Source of the DNA: Vreelandella halophila
Lineage (GTDB): Bacteria; Pseudomonadota; Gammaproteobacteria; Pseudomonadales; Oleiphilaceae
Direction of reading: 5' to 3'
NCBI RefSeq assembly: GCF_019903425.1
Contig: NZ_JACHUZ010000013.1
Location: forward strand, 1,524,168 to 1,588,167
DNA length: 64,000 bases
The position numbers were made by a program, and so were the translations under genes. Below, in pieces: positions 1-7,683 of the stretch (its first letter is position 1; each line of letters starts with the position of its first letter). A model generated the notes under the pieces. The model did no database searches. It had not been told where the DNA came from and worked only from the letters and a program-made list of their open reading frames with translations.

Positions 1-18
1 TGCTACGTTACGTATTAT

Positions 19-40
19 CCACACTTTAATCGCTGTGTGG
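19..40. promoter_or_regulatory. Inverted repeat upstream of the PAS-GGDEF gene
   Basis: Arms CCACAC (19-24) and GTGTGG (35-40) are perfectly complementary around a 10-base centre, 50 bases before the cyclase start codon. It could be an operator, or a hairpin belonging to whatever gene lies before the window. No T-tract follows on either side, so a terminator is not favoured. The rest of bases 1-89 holds only the ribosome-binding site GGAG at 80-83. Confidence 0.3.
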
Positions 41-89
41 CTTGCGTACATTAAAGGGCATTGGTTTATCCGGGCTACTGGAGTGAACT

Positions 90-1403
90 ATGGAGCAGTC
101 CCCGGCTTCTGGAGATCGGGTTTCCGCACTTGAAACCATTATTGATGTCGCTGAGCTTGGGACCTGGATCTGGAATGTGCAGACCGGGGAGACCGAGTTC
201 AATGAGTATTGGGCCCGGATGCTGGGGTACACACTGGATGAGCTTGGGCCCACCTCCATTGAGACATGGCTGGATGTTCTCAATGACGAGGATCGTCCTG
301 TGTCGGAACGGGCATTGAGTGCGCATTTCGAAGGGCGAGCCTCTGTCTATGACTGCGAAGTGCGTTTGTACCATCGGGATGGTCGCCTGATCTGGGTCCG
401 GGATTTCGGCCGGGTGGTCAGCTGGACGTCGGATGGCCTGCCCGAGTGGGTGAGTGGGGCCCACCTCGACATCACCTCACACAAGGATCTGGAGCAGAGC
501 CTGCGCGCCGAGTCGGAGGCCAACCGTGAGCTGGTCCAGACGCTCGAGAGAGCCCAGGAAATCGGCAATCTCGGATACTGGAAAGCCAACCCCGGGACAG
601 GCTATCTGTACTGGTCGAAAAAAGTCTTCGAGATTTTCGGAGTTTGCAGCGAAACATTTGTGCCCTCTGTGGATGTGTTCAGGGCCTTTGTACATCCGGA
701 CGATCTGGCACTTGTCGACGCCAGGGAAGCGCAGGCCAGGCAGGCCGGCCTGTTTGATGTGGAGCACCGCATTATTCGACCGGATGGCACAGTACGATGG
801 GTCCAGGAGCGTGGGGATTACACGCCCCATGGTAATAACCAGCTTTTCATTGGCACCGTCAGGGATATTACCGAGCAGAAGGAACAGGAAGCCCGCCTGC
901 GGGAATTGTCGTTGACAGACCCACTTACCCATATCCACAACCGCCGGGTATTCATGGAGAGGCTCACGGGGAGCTATGAGCTGTTTCACCGGCGGGGCAT
1001 TCCAACGGCCGTGATCATGCTGGATATTGATCACTTCAAAGCCGTCAACGACACCTATGGCCATGGTGTGGGCGATGCCGTGATCAAGCGCGTAGCACAA
1101 ACCCTGACCGATGGCGTGCGGGAGAGCGATGTGCCCTGTCGTATCGGGGGGGAGGAGTTCGGTCTGTTGTTGCCGGGAACCGAGATCGCTGAGGCGCGGG
1201 AGCTGGCTGAACGCCTGCGAAGTGAGATTGCGGAGCAGTCGTATGCTCTGGACCAGCGTGGGACTTTACGGATAACGCTGACTGTCGGGATCAGTGTGTT
1301 TCTCGAGCAGGATGAGCATCCCGAGCAGGCCTTGCAGCGAGCCGATGCGGCCCTCTACCAGGGCAAGGCGAATGGCCGTAACAGGGTTGTGGCGCGCACC
1401 TGA
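90..1403 (+). CDS. Diguanylate cyclase with two PAS domains
   Basis: Predicted to make c-di-GMP from two GTP in response to a signal sensed by its PAS domains. The 437-residue protein has PAS1 at about residues 12-135, PAS2 at about 150-265 (both with PAC-like ends, DITSHKD and DITEQKE), and GGDEF at about 272-435. The signature is an intact GGEEF (353-357), and the inhibitory-site motif RxxD is present as RESD (344-347), five residues before it, so product feedback is plausible. There is no membrane segment or signal peptide, so it should be cytosolic. GGAG at 80-83 supports the ATG at 90. The usual LTGLYNRR motif reads LTHIHNRR, a mild deviation. The ligand sensed by the PAS domains cannot be read from sequence. 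Confidence 0.93.
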   Translation: MEQSPASGDRVSALETIIDVAELGTWIWNVQTGETEFNEYWARMLGYTLDELGPTSIETWLDVLNDEDRPVSERALSAHFEGRASVYDCEVRLYHRDGRLIWVRDFGRVVSWTSDGLPEWVSGAHLDITSHKDLEQSLRAESEANRELVQTLERAQEIGNLGYWKANPGTGYLYWSKKVFEIFGVCSETFVPSVDVFRAFVHPDDLALVDAREAQARQAGLFDVEHRIIRPDGTVRWVQERGDYTPHGNNQLFIGTVRDITEQKEQEARLRELSLTDPLTHIHNRRVFMERLTGSYELFHRRGIPTAVIMLDIDHFKAVNDTYGHGVGDAVIKRVAQTLTDGVRESDVPCRIGGEEFGLLLPGTEIAEARELAERLRSEIAEQSYALDQRGTLRITLTVGISVFLEQDEHPEQALQRADAALYQGKANGRNRVVART

Positions 1404-1414
1404 GCAGTCATGTC

Positions 1415-1432
1415 TTAGAGCAAAAACTCTAA
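1415..1432. promoter_or_regulatory. Small inverted repeat before the flavoenzyme operon
   Basis: TTAGAG (1415-1420) and CTCTAA (1427-1432) are perfect arms around CAAAAA, 12 bases after the cyclase stop and 72 bases before the next start. It is a candidate operator for the three-gene operon that follows. There is no T-tract on the plus strand. Function is inferred from position only. Confidence 0.3.
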
Positions 1433-1504
1433 ACCTGATGGACAACCGGATGGACGATGGTGTATCACAGGCTGCAAGCAAAAGCCTGAATGGAGACCCA
1501 TCAC

Positions 1505-3118
1505 ATGCGACGCTGGAACGGCTGGGGTGACGCCAGCTTCCACCTGCCACTGCCGCCGGTGGGGCAGGATTTTCTGAAAGCCCGTATTGGCACTGCCTCG
1601 CCACTGCCCGAAGCCACACTTGAACAGGTGTGCGCCCGGGTGCCTGAATCCCGCATTCCAGAATGCCAGGGTGTCTATACAGATGCCGAGACCCGCGTGC
1701 GCCACGCCCGGGGTCAGAGTCTGGCGGACTGGCTGGCCATGCGCGGCGGGGATTTTGGGGTATTTCCGGATGCCGTGGCGCTGCCCGAGCACAGCGAGGA
1801 GGTGACGGAGCTTCTGGAATGGGCGCGGGAACGGGATCTTGTGGTGATTCCCTACGGGGGTGGCACCAGCGTGGCCGGGCATATCAACCCCGCCGATTCC
1901 GGCAGGCCCATCCTCACACTCTCCCTGGAGCGCATGAACCGCCTCCTGGACCTGGACGCCGAGAGCCAGATCGCCACTTTCGGGGCCGGCACGCCAGGGC
2001 CGCTGGTGGAGTCCCAGCTTCTGGCCCATGGCTATACCCTGGGCCATTTTCCGCAGTCCTTTGAACTGTCCACCATCGGCGGCTGGGTCGCCAGCCGCTC
2101 TAGTGGTCAGCAGTCACTGCATTATGGTCGCATCGAGCAGCTCTTCGCGGGTGGCCGCGTGGAGACCTTCAAGGGTTCCTGGCAGATCCCGACCTTCCCT
2201 GCCTCCGCCGCCGGCCCGGACCCGCGCGAGATGGTGCTGGGCTCGGAAGGCCGCTTCGGCGTGATCACCGAGGTGAAGGTCCGCGTCACGCCGGTGGCGG
2301 ATCATGAATCCTTCCACGTGCTGTTCTTCCCGGACTGGGACAGGGCACGCCTGTGTGCCCGCCAGCTGGTGCAGAACCGCACGCCGCTTTCCATGCTGCG
2401 GTTGAGCAACACGGTGGAAACGGAAACCCAGCTGGCGCTGGCTGGCCACCCGGGAATGATAGGGATGCTGGAGCGCTATCTGGGCTGGCGCGGGGCAGGC
2501 AAGGGCAAGTGCATGATGACCATCGGGCTAACGGGCACAAAAGCGCAGTGCCGTACCGGGCTGCGTGAGCTGAAGCGGATCAGCCGGCGCCAGAATGGCG
2601 TCTATACCGGTACCTACCTCGGCAGGAAGTGGGAGCAGAAGCGCTTCACCATGCCCTACCTGCGCGAGACGTTGTGGGAGCAGGGCTACGCCGTGGATAC
2701 CCTGGAAACCGCCACGGACTGGGACAACGTGGATGCCCTGATGGAGCGCATCGAGACCACACTGCGGGAAGGCCTTCAGCCCGAGGGCGAACCGGTGCAT
2801 GTGTTCACGCATCTGTCCCACGTCTACGGCCAGGGCTGCAGCATCTACACCACCTACGTCTTCCGCTGCGCGGAAAGCTACGAGGCCACCCATGAACGCT
2901 GGGCCCGGCTCAAGCAGGCGGCCTCCCGGGTGATCGTGAACAACCGGGGGACCATCAGCCATCAGCACGGGGTGGGGAAGGACCATGCGCCTTACCTGCC
3001 CACCGAGAAGGGGCCAGTGACGATCGGCATGCTGGATGCCATGAGCCGCCATATGGACCCCGATCAGCGCCTGGCTCCTGGTGTATTGCTGCAGGATGAG
3101 TCGGAGGCGCAGGTATGA
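1505..3118 (+). CDS. FAD-binding oxidase resembling alkyldihydroxyacetonephosphate synthase
   Basis: Member of the FAD-linked oxidase family (vanillyl-alcohol-oxidase fold) that includes alkyl-DHAP synthase, the enzyme swapping an acyl for an alkyl chain on DHAP to make ether lipids. The FAD-binding PP-loop region reads VVIPYGGGTSVAGH. The C-terminal part has HVYGQGCSIYTTYVF and NNRGTISHQHGVGKDH, the histidine-rich element typical of this family. I chose ATG 1505 (MRRWNGWGD) over ATG 1490, because GGAG at 1492-1495 is well spaced for 1505 and family members usually begin this way; this gives 537 residues. It overlaps the next gene by 4 bases, so the two are translationally coupled. Alternatives are a D-lactate or glycolate oxidase-like dehydrogenase. 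The GlpD-like and kinase partners favour a glycerol-phosphate or alkylglycerol substrate. Confidence 0.85.
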   Translation: MRRWNGWGDASFHLPLPPVGQDFLKARIGTASPLPEATLEQVCARVPESRIPECQGVYTDAETRVRHARGQSLADWLAMRGGDFGVFPDAVALPEHSEEVTELLEWARERDLVVIPYGGGTSVAGHINPADSGRPILTLSLERMNRLLDLDAESQIATFGAGTPGPLVESQLLAHGYTLGHFPQSFELSTIGGWVASRSSGQQSLHYGRIEQLFAGGRVETFKGSWQIPTFPASAAGPDPREMVLGSEGRFGVITEVKVRVTPVADHESFHVLFFPDWDRARLCARQLVQNRTPLSMLRLSNTVETETQLALAGHPGMIGMLERYLGWRGAGKGKCMMTIGLTGTKAQCRTGLRELKRISRRQNGVYTGTYLGRKWEQKRFTMPYLRETLWEQGYAVDTLETATDWDNVDALMERIETTLREGLQPEGEPVHVFTHLSHVYGQGCSIYTTYVFRCAESYEATHERWARLKQAASRVIVNNRGTISHQHGVGKDHAPYLPTEKGPVTIGMLDAMSRHMDPDQRLAPGVLLQDESEAQV

Positions 3119-4713
3119 CGGATGTGAGCAGTATCCATGAAAACCGCGGTGACGTGGCGGCCATTCTGGCTCAGGACGACCCCTGGGATATGGTCATCAT
3201 CGGTGGCGGCATCACCGGCGCCGGCATCCTGCGCGAGGCCGCCCGGGAAGGCTATCGTGCCCTGCTGGTGGAGCAGCGTGACTTCGCCTGGGGCACCTCC
3301 AGCCGTTCCTCCAAGATGGTCCATGGCGGTCTGCGTTACCTGGCCAGCGGCGATTACCGCCTGACCCGGGACGCGGTGCATGAGCGGGAACGCATGATGA
3401 ACGAAGCCCCGGGCTTAGTGGACAACCTCTACTACATCATGCCGCACTTCCGGCGCCAGTTCCCGGGGCCGGGTCTGTTCGGGGTGCTGCTGCGGCTCTA
3501 TGACTTCCTGGCCCAGCGCCGGACCCGGCGTTTCTTTCCGGGCGAGTCCGTTCTGCGCTGGGTGCCGGGGCTGCGCCGTGAGGGGCTGCGAGGCGGCACG
3601 CGTTTCTCGGATGCGGTGACCGATGACGCCCGCCTGGTGCTGCGCATCCTTCAGGAGGCCACAAACGCCGGGGGCAGGGCGGTCAACTACGTGCGGGCTG
3701 AGTCCGTGACACCGCCGGCTGACAGCGGTGAAGGGCGCGTGACCGTGCATGATGAACTGGCTGACAGAGATTACGAGTTGCGGGCAAAGCACATTGTCCA
3801 CGCCACCGGCGCCTGGACGGATCGCCTGCGCAGCCAGCTTGGTGGCGAACAGCGCATCCGCCCCCTGCGCGGCAGCCATCTGGTGTTCCCGTTCTGGAAG
3901 CTGCCGGTTTCGGTGAGTCTCTCGCTCATCCATCCCAGGGACCACCGCCCCATGTTCGTCTACCCTTGGGAAGGGGTGACCGTGGTCGGCACCACGGACC
4001 TGGACCATGAAGAAGACCTCCAGAAGGAGGCGGTGCTCAGCCGGGACGAACTGGAATACCTGCTGGAAGCCGTACACAACGCCTTCCCGGATGCGCACCT
4101 GGATGAGGCGGACCTGATCAGCACCTGGTCCGGTGTGCGGCCGGTGGTGTCCGACAACGGCGGACGGAAGAAGAAACCTTCGAAAGAGAAACGTGAACAC
4201 GTTATCTGGAACGACCAGGGGGTAATCAGTGTTGCCGGCGGCAAGCTGACCACCTTCCGGCTGATCGCGCTGGAAGTTCTGGACCATGTGCGCACGGACA
4301 ACGGCATCCGCCGGGCGCTGGATGAGCGTGTCTTCCAGCCGGCACCGGCGATGGCCCGTCCCCATGCGCTGACGGCCTGGCAGTGGCGGCGCCTCCGTGG
4401 CCATTACGGCAGCCGGGTGGAGGAGGTTCTCGATGCTGGGCCCCTGGTGCCCATCGGTCATACCGATACCCTGCTGGCGGAGCTGGTCTGGAGCTGCCGG
4501 AATGAGCGGATCGGGCATCTGGATGACCTGCTGCTGCGCCGGACCCGCCTGGGGCTGCTGCTGCCGCAGGGGGGTGAGCCATGGCTGGAGCTTATCCGTG
4601 AGCACTGCCAGGCGGCACTGGGATGGGATGATGACCGCTGGCAGCAGGAGTGCACGCGCTATCGTGAGCTCTGGCGTGCAAGCTATCACCTGCCGCCGGA
4701 GTCCGGGGCATGA
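3115..4713 (+). CDS. glpD: FAD-dependent glycerol-3-phosphate dehydrogenase family protein
   Basis: GlpD-family flavoprotein, expected to oxidise sn-glycerol 3-phosphate to DHAP at the inner membrane and pass electrons to quinone. The N-terminus holds the Rossmann motif VIIGGGITGAGILREA, followed by the GTSSRSSKMVHGGLRYL segment characteristic of GlpD, and a C-terminal domain after about residue 400. At 532 residues it is close to the family length. It starts inside the stop of the flavoenzyme gene and ends inside the start of the kinase gene (4-base overlaps each), so the three proteins are probably made together. This may be a paralogue dedicated to the cluster rather than the general catabolic GlpD, since glpF and glpR are absent here. 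Confidence 0.9.
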   Translation: MTDVSSIHENRGDVAAILAQDDPWDMVIIGGGITGAGILREAAREGYRALLVEQRDFAWGTSSRSSKMVHGGLRYLASGDYRLTRDAVHERERMMNEAPGLVDNLYYIMPHFRRQFPGPGLFGVLLRLYDFLAQRRTRRFFPGESVLRWVPGLRREGLRGGTRFSDAVTDDARLVLRILQEATNAGGRAVNYVRAESVTPPADSGEGRVTVHDELADRDYELRAKHIVHATGAWTDRLRSQLGGEQRIRPLRGSHLVFPFWKLPVSVSLSLIHPRDHRPMFVYPWEGVTVVGTTDLDHEEDLQKEAVLSRDELEYLLEAVHNAFPDAHLDEADLISTWSGVRPVVSDNGGRKKKPSKEKREHVIWNDQGVISVAGGKLTTFRLIALEVLDHVRTDNGIRRALDERVFQPAPAMARPHALTAWQWRRLRGHYGSRVEEVLDAGPLVPIGHTDTLLAELVWSCRNERIGHLDDLLLRRTRLGLLLPQGGEPWLELIREHCQAALGWDDDRWQQECTRYRELWRASYHLPPESGA

Positions 4714-6269
4714 GCACTGGGTCGCTCATCCTTGCCCTGGACAATGGTACCCAGAGCACCCGGGCGCTGCTGTTCAATGCCCGGGGAGAGCTGGTGGGCA
4801 AGGGGCGGGACGAGATCGAACCCTACCGCTCCCCGGAGCCGGGCTGGGCGGAGCAGGATCCGGACTATTACTGGCAGAGTATTGGCCGGGCCTGCGCGGA
4901 GCTCTGGGAAAACACGGCCGCCTCCCCGGAAGCCGTTGCGGGCGTGGCCCTGACAACCCAGCGTGGCACCGTGGTGAACCTGGATACCAGCGGCGTTCCC
5001 CTGCGCCCGGCGATTGTCTGGCTGGACCAGCGCCGTGCCCCCGGCCCCGTGCGGATACCGCCTTTCTGGCGTGTGGTGCTCGGGCTGCTGGGCCTGTCCG
5101 GAACCATCCAGAAGCTGGGCGAACAGACCCAGGCCAACTGGATCGCCCACAACCAGCCGGATGTCTGGGCCCGGACCCGCCACTACCTGTTGCTCTCCGG
5201 GTATCTCAACTGGCGGCTGACCGGGCGCTTCGTGGATTCCACGGGCAGCCAGGTGGGCTACCTGCCATTCGACTACAAACGCCATGACTGGTGCCGGCCG
5301 AATGACCTTAAGTGGCAGCTGATGGCGGTGAAGCGCGGCATGCTGCCGGAGCTGGTCCGGCCCGGGGAACGGATGGGTGACCTCACACCGGAGGCGGCAA
5401 CCCATCTTGGGCTGCCCGCCGGTGTTCCGGTGCTGGCGGCTGCCTCCGACAAAGCCTGCGAGATACTGGGCTGCGGTGGCCTTTCACCGGAAACGGCCTG
5501 TATGAGCTATGGCACCACGGCCACCATCAACACTACCAACACCCGTTACGTAGAGCCGACCCGCTTTCTGCCGCCTTACCCCTCCGCCGTACCGGGGCGT
5601 TATTCCGGAGAGGTGATGATCTACCGGGGCTTCTGGATGGTGAGCTGGTTCAAGCGCCAGTTCGGGCACCGGGAGCAGGCGATTGCCGAGGAGCGGGGCA
5701 TTGCCCCGGAGGCGCTTTTTGATGAGCTGGTGCGCGAGGTGCCGCCAGGTTCCATGGGCCTGATGCTGCAGCCGTACTGGTCACCGGGCGTGCGTCAGCC
5801 GGGGCCTGAAGCCAAGGGGGCAATCATCGGCTTCGGGGATGTGCATACCCGAGCCCATATCTACCGGGCCATCCTGGAGGGATTGGCCTATGCATTGCGT
5901 GAGGGCATGGAGCGGCTTGAGCGGCGCAACCGTGTGCCGGTGGAATGCCTGCGCGTGGCGGGAGGAGGCTCCCAGAGCAGCGAGGCCCTGCAGTTGACGG
6001 CTGACATATTCGGTCTGCCGGCAGAGCGCCCCCATACCTTCGAGACCTCGGGCCTAGGGGCCGCGATCAATGCGGCAGTCGGGCTGGGCTGGTATGGGGA
6101 TTACGATTCGGCGGTGGCGGCGATGACCCGGGTGGGGGAGCGGTTTGAGCCGGATCCGGAGCGCCAAGCGCTGTATGACCGGCTTTATCGGGAGGTGTAT
6201 CAGCGGATGTATTCGAGGTTGTCACCGCTTTATCACCGTATCCGGGATATTACCGGGTATCCGGAATAA
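4710..6269 (+). CDS. FGGY-family carbohydrate kinase, glycerol-kinase-like
   Basis: Sugar or polyol kinase of the FGGY family with the two-lobed actin-like ATPase fold. The N-lobe begins ILALDNGTQSTRALLF (phosphate loop). GWAEQDPDYYW matches the family's E-Q/H-D motif, and VAGGGSQSSEALQLTADIFG is the C-lobe adenine-binding signature. At 519 residues it is slightly longer than a typical GlpK. The motifs differ from classical GlpK (DQGTTSSR, GWVEHDP), so glycerol itself need not be the substrate; an alkylglycerol or other polyol is possible. It is the last gene of the operon with the flavoenzyme and GlpD, and is followed at once by a hairpin. Its stop codon lies in the A-run that borders this hairpin. 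Confidence 0.88.
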   Translation: MSTGSLILALDNGTQSTRALLFNARGELVGKGRDEIEPYRSPEPGWAEQDPDYYWQSIGRACAELWENTAASPEAVAGVALTTQRGTVVNLDTSGVPLRPAIVWLDQRRAPGPVRIPPFWRVVLGLLGLSGTIQKLGEQTQANWIAHNQPDVWARTRHYLLLSGYLNWRLTGRFVDSTGSQVGYLPFDYKRHDWCRPNDLKWQLMAVKRGMLPELVRPGERMGDLTPEAATHLGLPAGVPVLAAASDKACEILGCGGLSPETACMSYGTTATINTTNTRYVEPTRFLPPYPSAVPGRYSGEVMIYRGFWMVSWFKRQFGHREQAIAEERGIAPEALFDELVREVPPGSMGLMLQPYWSPGVRQPGPEAKGAIIGFGDVHTRAHIYRAILEGLAYALREGMERLERRNRVPVECLRVAGGGSQSSEALQLTADIFGLPAERPHTFETSGLGAAINAAVGLGWYGDYDSAVAAMTRVGERFEPDPERQALYDRLYREVYQRMYSRLSPLYHRIRDITGYPE

Positions 6270-6293
6270 AAAAGGCGGACCATGGGTCCGCCT
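6268..6293 (-). terminator. Rho-independent terminator, canonical on the minus strand
   Basis: AGGCGGACC (6273-6281) pairs perfectly with GGTCCGCCT (6285-6293) across a 3-base loop. The A-run at 6268-6273 becomes a six-T tract after the hairpin on the minus strand, so it should end transcription of the response-regulator gene, whose stop lies 210 bases upstream. On the plus strand it still forms a hairpin just past the kinase stop, but without a T-tract. Confidence 0.7.
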
Positions 6294-6504
6294 GAAGAAG
6301 AAGTCTTAGGGAAGAATGAAAAGCCTGAAAAATTCATAATCCCTGGGATCCTGTGCAGTGCCCGGCCACTGGCGGAAGTACTGCTGTCTCTTCCGCCCCG
6401 GGGGATACTGCTCAAATCCACATGATCAGTATGCGTTTGGAGTGGGCTGCGGTCTGTTGAATGACGGTGAGCATGCGTAACGGAGTGTGAACGGGATCAC
6501 AGGC
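6294..6504. other. Convergent intergenic gap with a second hairpin
   Basis: These 211 bases between the kinase and the response regulator contain no credible ORF. They hold an 8-bp perfect stem, GGCGGAAG (6371-6378) with CTTCCGCC (6390-6397), around an 11-base loop and without a T-tract, plus the CRP-like palindrome listed separately. The stem could help insulate the converging transcripts or stabilise a 3' end. Confidence 0.4.
6486..6501. promoter_or_regulatory. CRP/Vfr-like palindrome TGTGA-N6-TCACA
   Basis: TGTGA (6486-6490), six bases, TCACA (6497-6501): an exact match to the inverted core of CRP-family sites. It lies in a convergent gap, 4 bases past the 3' end of the response-regulator gene, where no promoter is expected. 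It may be a chance palindrome or a short 3' hairpin. A similar site lies at 7591-7606 on the other side of the same gene. Confidence 0.3.
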
Positions 6505-7485
6505 CTAACCGGTGTCTGTTCTGTTCTTGGGGACCGCTACCTGCGCCCGCGTTAGCGTTCGCGATTGCTGTGCATTGCTGAGCCCCTGTTCCACGGCGGC
6601 TTCCACTGCATCGGCCGTGGGCGTTGCTTCCCTCTCGCTGGCGATGCAGAGGGTTGCGTCGGCTTCCGCTGAAATGAAGCCACGGCTGGTCTTGAAGGCC
6701 TTGTGGTTGATGCCTTCATGCAGGCGACGGAAGGCTGCCGGGCGGCAGTGGTCCGCGTCCGGGAAGTAGGCGATGACTGCATAGCGGTCATCGCTGACCC
6801 GGCACAGGGCGTCCAGCGGGCGGGTCAGGGAGGTCATGCGGCGGGCCAGGGTTTCCAGAAGCTCGCCCTGAACCGAGGCCGGTTGTTCCCGGCGATGGCG
6901 TTCCCAGTGCCGGATGCCGATGAGCACATACCCCACGGCACCGCCGCGCGACTCGGTGTAATCCAGGGCCCGCTGCAGGCGCTGGCGGGCGTAGCGCTCA
7001 TTCCCCAGGCCGGTTTCCGGATCCACTATGTTGTGGGCCTCAAGCTGGCGGTTTTCCGCCATCAGCAATTGGTTGGCGTGGAGCAGGGTGTTGTGTCGCT
7101 CCACCAGCCTGTCCGCCGCAAAGACCCTGGGCAGGAGCTGACGGGTCATTTCCGATTTGTAAATGAAATCGTCCACGCCTCGGTCGAATGCGCTGCTCAG
7201 CGCTTCCATGCTTTCCTTGCCGGTAAGCAGGATGATGTAGGTGTAGTGGTTGGTCTGTTCATCCTGCTGGCGCACGCGGTCCGTGAGCTCCAGTCCGTCC
7301 ATCTCCGGCATCAGCCAGTCAGCGATAAGGAGGCTGATGGGTTCCCGTTCCAGAACCCCGAGTGCGTCCGCTGCCGTGTTGACCACTTGAAGGTTGCTGT
7401 AGCCGGCCTGGCGGAGCGTACGGCTGATCACGGCACTGCTGAAGCGGGCGTCGTCCACAACGAGGATGGGCAGGTCAGGTGTCAT
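6505..7485 (-). CDS. Response regulator with a degenerate GGDEF output domain
   Basis: The 326-residue protein has a receiver domain (about 1-125) with the acidic pair D11-D12, phospho-acceptor D56 in ADWLMPEMDG, T88 and K110. After a coiled linker comes a GGDEF-fold domain (about 150-320, starting DPETGLGNERYARQRL). The signature that should read GGDEF is SDDRY, so catalysis of c-di-GMP synthesis is very unlikely; it may bind nucleotide, bind a partner, or act only through the receiver. No histidine kinase gene is adjacent. A TATAAT -10 element lies upstream at 7525-7530. An alternative is an inactive member of the PleD/WspR type with a scaffold role. Confidence 0.87.
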   Translation of the reverse strand: MTPDLPILVVDDARFSSAVISRTLRQAGYSNLQVVNTAADALGVLEREPISLLIADWLMPEMDGLELTDRVRQQDEQTNHYTYIILLTGKESMEALSSAFDRGVDDFIYKSEMTRQLLPRVFAADRLVERHNTLLHANQLLMAENRQLEAHNIVDPETGLGNERYARQRLQRALDYTESRGGAVGYVLIGIRHWERHRREQPASVQGELLETLARRMTSLTRPLDALCRVSDDRYAVIAYFPDADHCRPAAFRRLHEGINHKAFKTSRGFISAEADATLCIASEREATPTADAVEAAVEQGLSNAQQSRTLTRAQVAVPKNRTDTG

Positions 7486-7512
7486 TCGGCGTCCGCTGTT
7501 GTCCGTTTAAGT

Positions 7513-7530
7513 TAATGATCGTTCATTATA
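7513..7530 (-). promoter_or_regulatory. Promoter -10 with overlapping near-palindrome
   Basis: On the minus strand TATAAT (plus-strand 7525-7530) is a perfect -10 about 40 bases before the response-regulator start. The -35 is weak. A near-palindrome TAATGA-N4-TCATTA (7513-7528) covers the -10 and the expected start of transcription, which is where a repressor would bind. Confidence 0.45.
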
Positions 7531-7590
7531 GACACCTGAGTTGGAGGGGTAAGGAGGAAAATGCAAAACGTTTTTCAGGAATGGCCCGGG

Positions 7591-7606
7591 TGTGAACGGA
7601 GTCGCA
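7591..7606. promoter_or_regulatory. CRP-like site upstream of the response-regulator gene
   Basis: TGTGA-ACGGAG-TCGCA matches nine of ten core positions of a CRP-family site. Its centre is about 80 bases upstream of the start of transcription predicted from the TATAAT at 7525-7530, a helical phase at which CRP can activate. It resembles the palindrome at 6486-6501 (shared GTGTGAACGG). Function is inferred. Confidence 0.3.
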
Positions 7607-7612
7607 CTGTCT

Positions 7613-7673
7613 GTAGAAGCGAGCCTTGCTCGCGATCACGACGGGAAGAATCGCTTGCAAGGCAAGCTCCTAC
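7613..7673. repeat. REPIN-like element, copy 1
   Basis: A 61-base element made of two inverted REP-like halves. The left half begins GTAGAAGC and contains GCGAGC-ctt-GCTCGC; the right half contains GCTTGC-aag-GCAAGC and ends GCTCCTAC. The outer ends pair with each other (one mismatch). It matches the element at 21095-21149 and ends 10 bases beyond the ampG stop, the usual 3' position for such elements, where it could protect or terminate mRNA. Confidence 0.85.
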
Positions 7674-7683
7674 AGACACGCTT

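Noticed and set aside
4397..5287. 296-codon plus-strand frame across the glpD/kinase junction
   Set aside because: Overlaps two certain genes in another frame, and is Trp/Ser/Arg/Pro-rich like other shadows.
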